The notes beneath the pieces are model-generated. The model saw only the letters and a list, made by a program, of their open reading frames with translations. It searched no databases and was not told the DNA's origin. From contig CANRMV010000066.1 in the NCBI GenBank assembly GCA_947631875.1, positions 1 to 6,158 of the forward strand: a DNA stretch of 6,158 nt. Reading direction: 5' to 3'. Position 1 is the stretch's first letter; each line of letters starts with the position of its first letter. Origin of the DNA: an uncultured Clostridia bacterium (GTDB lineage Bacteria; Bacillota; Clostridia; Christensenellales; UBA1242). Below are positions 4,511 through 6,158 of this stretch, piece by piece. Position numbers and translations under genes: made by a program.

Positions 4511-5554
4511 TTATTTTTCAATAAACATGGCATCGCCGAAAGAGAAAAAGCGATATTTTTCTTCAACTGCGGTTTTGTAAAGCGCCAATGTTTTGTCAAT
4601 GTTTCCAATAAATGCCGAAACAAGCATAATCAAAGTGCTTTCTGGCAGGTGAAAATTTGTTATCAAGGCATCAACCATTTTGAATTTGTATGGCGGATAT
4701 ATGAAAATTTTGGTTTCACGCTTTTGTGGCACAAGTTCGCCATTTTCATTCACGCCGCTTTCCAAAACGCGGACAGATGTCGTCCCAACCGCAATAATTC
4801 TGCGATGCTCTTTTTTTGCCTGATTTATTTTGTTTGCAATCTCTTGTGTGATTTCAAAATATTCGCTGTGCATTTCGTGATTTAATATGTTGTCCTCTTT
4901 CACAGGTCTAAAAGTTCCAAGCCCAACATGAAGCAAAACTTCCAAAATTTCAACGCCTTTTGCCTTTATCTTTTCAAGAAGTTCGGCTGTGAAATGAAGC
5001 CCAGCAGTTGGTGCAGCGCTTGACCCATCCACTTTTGCATAAACTGTTTGATAGCGCTTTTGATTTTGAAGTTTTTCTTTGATGTATGGAGGAAGTGGCA
5101 TTGTTCCAATTTCCAGCAGATGCTCCTCAAAAGTTTTGTTTGGCGAAAACTCAAAGCGCACTTTGCACGAGCCATAGTCGCCTTTTTCTGTTACAACGCA
5201 TTTTATGTTTTCGTTAAAAACAACTTCCGTTCCAACAGAAAGCCTTTTGGCAGGTTTGGTTATCACATCCCAATTTTTTAGGTCAATTCGTTTTTGCAGC
5301 AATATTTCAATTTTTGCGCCGGTGTCTTTGAAGCCAAACAGCCGTGCAGGCAAAACTTTTGTGTTGTTCACAACAAGCACATCGCCCGCTTTCAAAAAGT
5401 TTAGGATGTCATAAAAATGTTTGTGTTCGATTTTTTCCGTTTTGCAATTATAGCACAAAAGACGCGAGTGGTCGCGTGGCTCGATTGGAGTTTGCGCAAT
5501 CAACTCTTGTGGCAAATCATAAAAATATGTGCTTTTTAACAGTTCTCTTTGCAT
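4511..5554 (-). CDS. queA: S-adenosylmethionine:tRNA ribosyltransferase-isomerase
   Basis: A 347-residue cytoplasmic enzyme that moves and rearranges the ribosyl part of SAM onto preQ1-34 in tRNA, giving epoxyqueuosine; it acts directly after Tgt. Family blocks in order: YDLPQELIAQTPIEPRDHSR (12-31), VVNNTKVLPARLFG (61-74), GTMPLPPYIK (150-159), RYQTVYAKVDGSSAAPTAG (167-185) running into LHFT, HVGLGTFRPV (209-218), MHSEYFEI (228-235), VGTTSVRVLES (256-266), ITNFHLPESTLIMLVSAF (298-315) and YRFFSFGDAM (334-343). Length is normal and nothing essential looks missing. The ATG at 5554 is only 1 nt past the stop of the GNAT gene and has a weak GAAGAAG site, so initiation probably depends on coupling to upstream translation. 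A final reductase of the pathway (QueG or QueH) is not in the window. Confidence 0.99.
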   Translation of the reverse strand: MQRELLKSTYFYDLPQELIAQTPIEPRDHSRLLCYNCKTEKIEHKHFYDILNFLKAGDVLVVNNTKVLPARLFGFKDTGAKIEILLQKRIDLKNWDVITKPAKRLSVGTEVVFNENIKCVVTEKGDYGSCKVRFEFSPNKTFEEHLLEIGTMPLPPYIKEKLQNQKRYQTVYAKVDGSSAAPTAGLHFTAELLEKIKAKGVEILEVLLHVGLGTFRPVKEDNILNHEMHSEYFEITQEIANKINQAKKEHRRIIAVGTTSVRVLESGVNENGELVPQKRETKIFIYPPYKFKMVDALITNFHLPESTLIMLVSAFIGNIDKTLALYKTAVEEKYRFFSFGDAMFIEK

Positions 5555-5555
5555 A

Positions 5556-6029
5556 TTACTTCTTCAATTTTTTCTCATATTTCAAACTTGTGCAAACCAT
5601 ACCTTCTTTTTCATAAAATTTTATTGCGGACTTATTGAAAGCCCAAACATTAAGTGTGATTGCATCAAAGTTTTGTTCTTTTGCGACTTTTTCTAAAAAC
5701 CCTAAAAGGCTTTTTCCAATTCCTTTTCTTTGGTGACCTTTTTTAACACAAATGGAATTTAGGTCCATGATTTTTCTTTTTCTGATGAAAGGCACAGACG
5801 AAACAGGCTTTTCGCTTGCAAGCATCACGCCCAAAATTTTGCCGTTTTCTTCATAAACATAGTTGTGCGCAGTTTCATCCTGAATTAAGGACAAAAAGTA
5901 ATCATAAGCAAAAGGGTTGTCCGTTTCAACAAAATTGTCGGGATTGCCTTGAATGTGAAGGTTGTTAACTTCAATTTGAATTTCTTTAACTTGGTCATAA
6001 TCCTCAATTTGCATTTTTCGAATATTCAT
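5556..6029 (-). CDS. GNAT family N-acetyltransferase, substrate unknown
   Basis: A 157-residue cytoplasmic acetyltransferase that would use acetyl-CoA to acetylate an amine of unknown identity. It starts MNIRKMQIEDYDQVKEIQIE, a typical GNAT first strand and helix. LHIQGNPDNF (24-33) is an acceptor-side segment seen in some subfamilies. NGKILGVMLA (62-71) covers the central strand. Motif A is ICVKKGHQRKGIGKSLLGFL (93-112), with QRKGIG the pyrophosphate-binding loop. Motif B is LNVWAFNKSAIKFYEKEGM (126-144). The frame is open further upstream, but that part overlaps ruvB out of frame, so the ATG at 6029 is chosen; it has a GAGGG site overlapping the ruvB stop. It lies 7 nt after ruvB and 1 nt before queA, and so is part of the operon. 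Neither neighbour identifies the substrate; RimI-like ribosomal protein acetylation is possible but no specific residue supports it. Confidence 0.93.
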   Translation of the reverse strand: MNIRKMQIEDYDQVKEIQIEVNNLHIQGNPDNFVETDNPFAYDYFLSLIQDETAHNYVYEENGKILGVMLASEKPVSSVPFIRKRKIMDLNSICVKKGHQRKGIGKSLLGFLEKVAKEQNFDAITLNVWAFNKSAIKFYEKEGMVCTSLKYEKKLKK

Positions 6030-6033
6030 AGCG

Positions 6034-6038
6034 CCCTC
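6034..6038 (-). promoter_or_regulatory. Ribosome binding site of the GNAT gene, overlapping ruvB stop
   Basis: GAGGG on the minus strand overlaps the TGA of ruvB (6039-6037), with 4 nt before the ATG at 6029. It decides this start over upstream in-frame codons and implies coupling to ruvB translation. Confidence 0.7.
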
Positions 6039-6158
6039 ACTTTTTCTCTGTGTATGGCAGCCCCAAATGCTTATAGGCATTTTCAAGTGCAACCCTACCT
6101 CTTGGAGTTCGTGCAACAAAGCCAAGTTGCAACAAATATGGCTCGTAAACGTCCTCGA
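6037..6158 (-). CDS. ruvB: Holliday junction branch-migration helicase RuvB, C-terminal end only
   Basis: Only the last 39 full codons are in the window; the gene enters from the right edge on the minus strand. The visible end contains EDVYEPYLLQLGFVARTPRG and then RVALENAYKHLGLPYTEKK. This is the terminal winged-helix domain of RuvB, with the conserved VYEPYL-x-x-x-GF and RTPRGR motif that contacts DNA. The AAA+ ATPase part (Walker A and B) lies outside. RuvB is the hexameric motor that drives Holliday-junction branch migration with RuvA during recombinational repair. It is followed after 7 nt by the GNAT gene. ruvB upstream of queA-tgt is a frequent bacterial order, so ruvA is expected just outside the window. 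The reading was derived by translating the minus strand by eye, as the fragment is short. Confidence 0.96.
   Translation of the reverse strand, partial: EDVYEPYLLQLGFVARTPRGRVALENAYKHLGLPYTEKK

Noticed and set aside
6030..6125. Longer GNAT start inside ruvB
   Set aside because: These 32 residues are out-of-frame ruvB sequence; the GNAT fold begins at ATG 6029, which has its own ribosome site.

Overview
The window is AT-rich DNA using the standard bacterial code (Trp is TGG and TGA serves as a stop). It has Shine-Dalgarno sites in front of most genes and short intergenic gaps. The gene set points to a low-GC Firmicute, most likely a Clostridia-type anaerobe: an iscS-iscU (NifS/NifU-like) pair without the proteobacterial hscBA-fdx genes, a small DUF1653 protein, and a ruvB...queA...tgt cluster. 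This taxonomic call is inference; there is no rRNA or marker gene to fix it.

Layout: two converging blocks. The plus-strand block (1-3048) starts with a cysteine desulfurase (iscS) cut by the left window edge. It is followed after 1 nt by the scaffold iscU, then an AT-rich hairpin terminator, a small class I SAM-dependent methyltransferase, a 349-nt gene-free stretch (2214-2562), and an unrecognised 161-aa protein with its own plausible promoter. The minus-strand block (6158 to 3137) reads ruvB (C-terminal end only), a GNAT acetyltransferase, queA, a 73-aa DUF1653 protein, then tgt. Gaps are 7, 1, 24 and 9 nt, so this is almost certainly one operon. The two blocks meet at a U-tracted hairpin at 3070-3099 that can terminate transcription in both directions.

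How the genes work together: IscS takes sulfur from cysteine and passes it to IscU, where Fe-S clusters are built. Tgt exchanges the guanine at tRNA wobble position 34 for preQ1, and QueA then adds the epoxycyclopentane moiety from SAM, two consecutive steps of queuosine synthesis. RuvB is the Holliday-junction branch-migration motor; its linkage to queA-tgt is a common bacterial arrangement with no direct biochemical tie. The GNAT and DUF1653 genes are insertions into that familiar order.

Most of the window is ordinary housekeeping content. The least explained parts are the intergenic stretch 2214-2562 (a 31-bp near-perfect palindrome next to a segment of higher GC with competing hairpins and a 42-codon open frame), the orphan protein at 2563-3048, the DUF1653 gene between the two queuosine genes, and a sequence change in the Tgt substrate pocket. 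I found no CRISPR array, IS element, tRNA, rRNA, phage gene or recognisable defence system.
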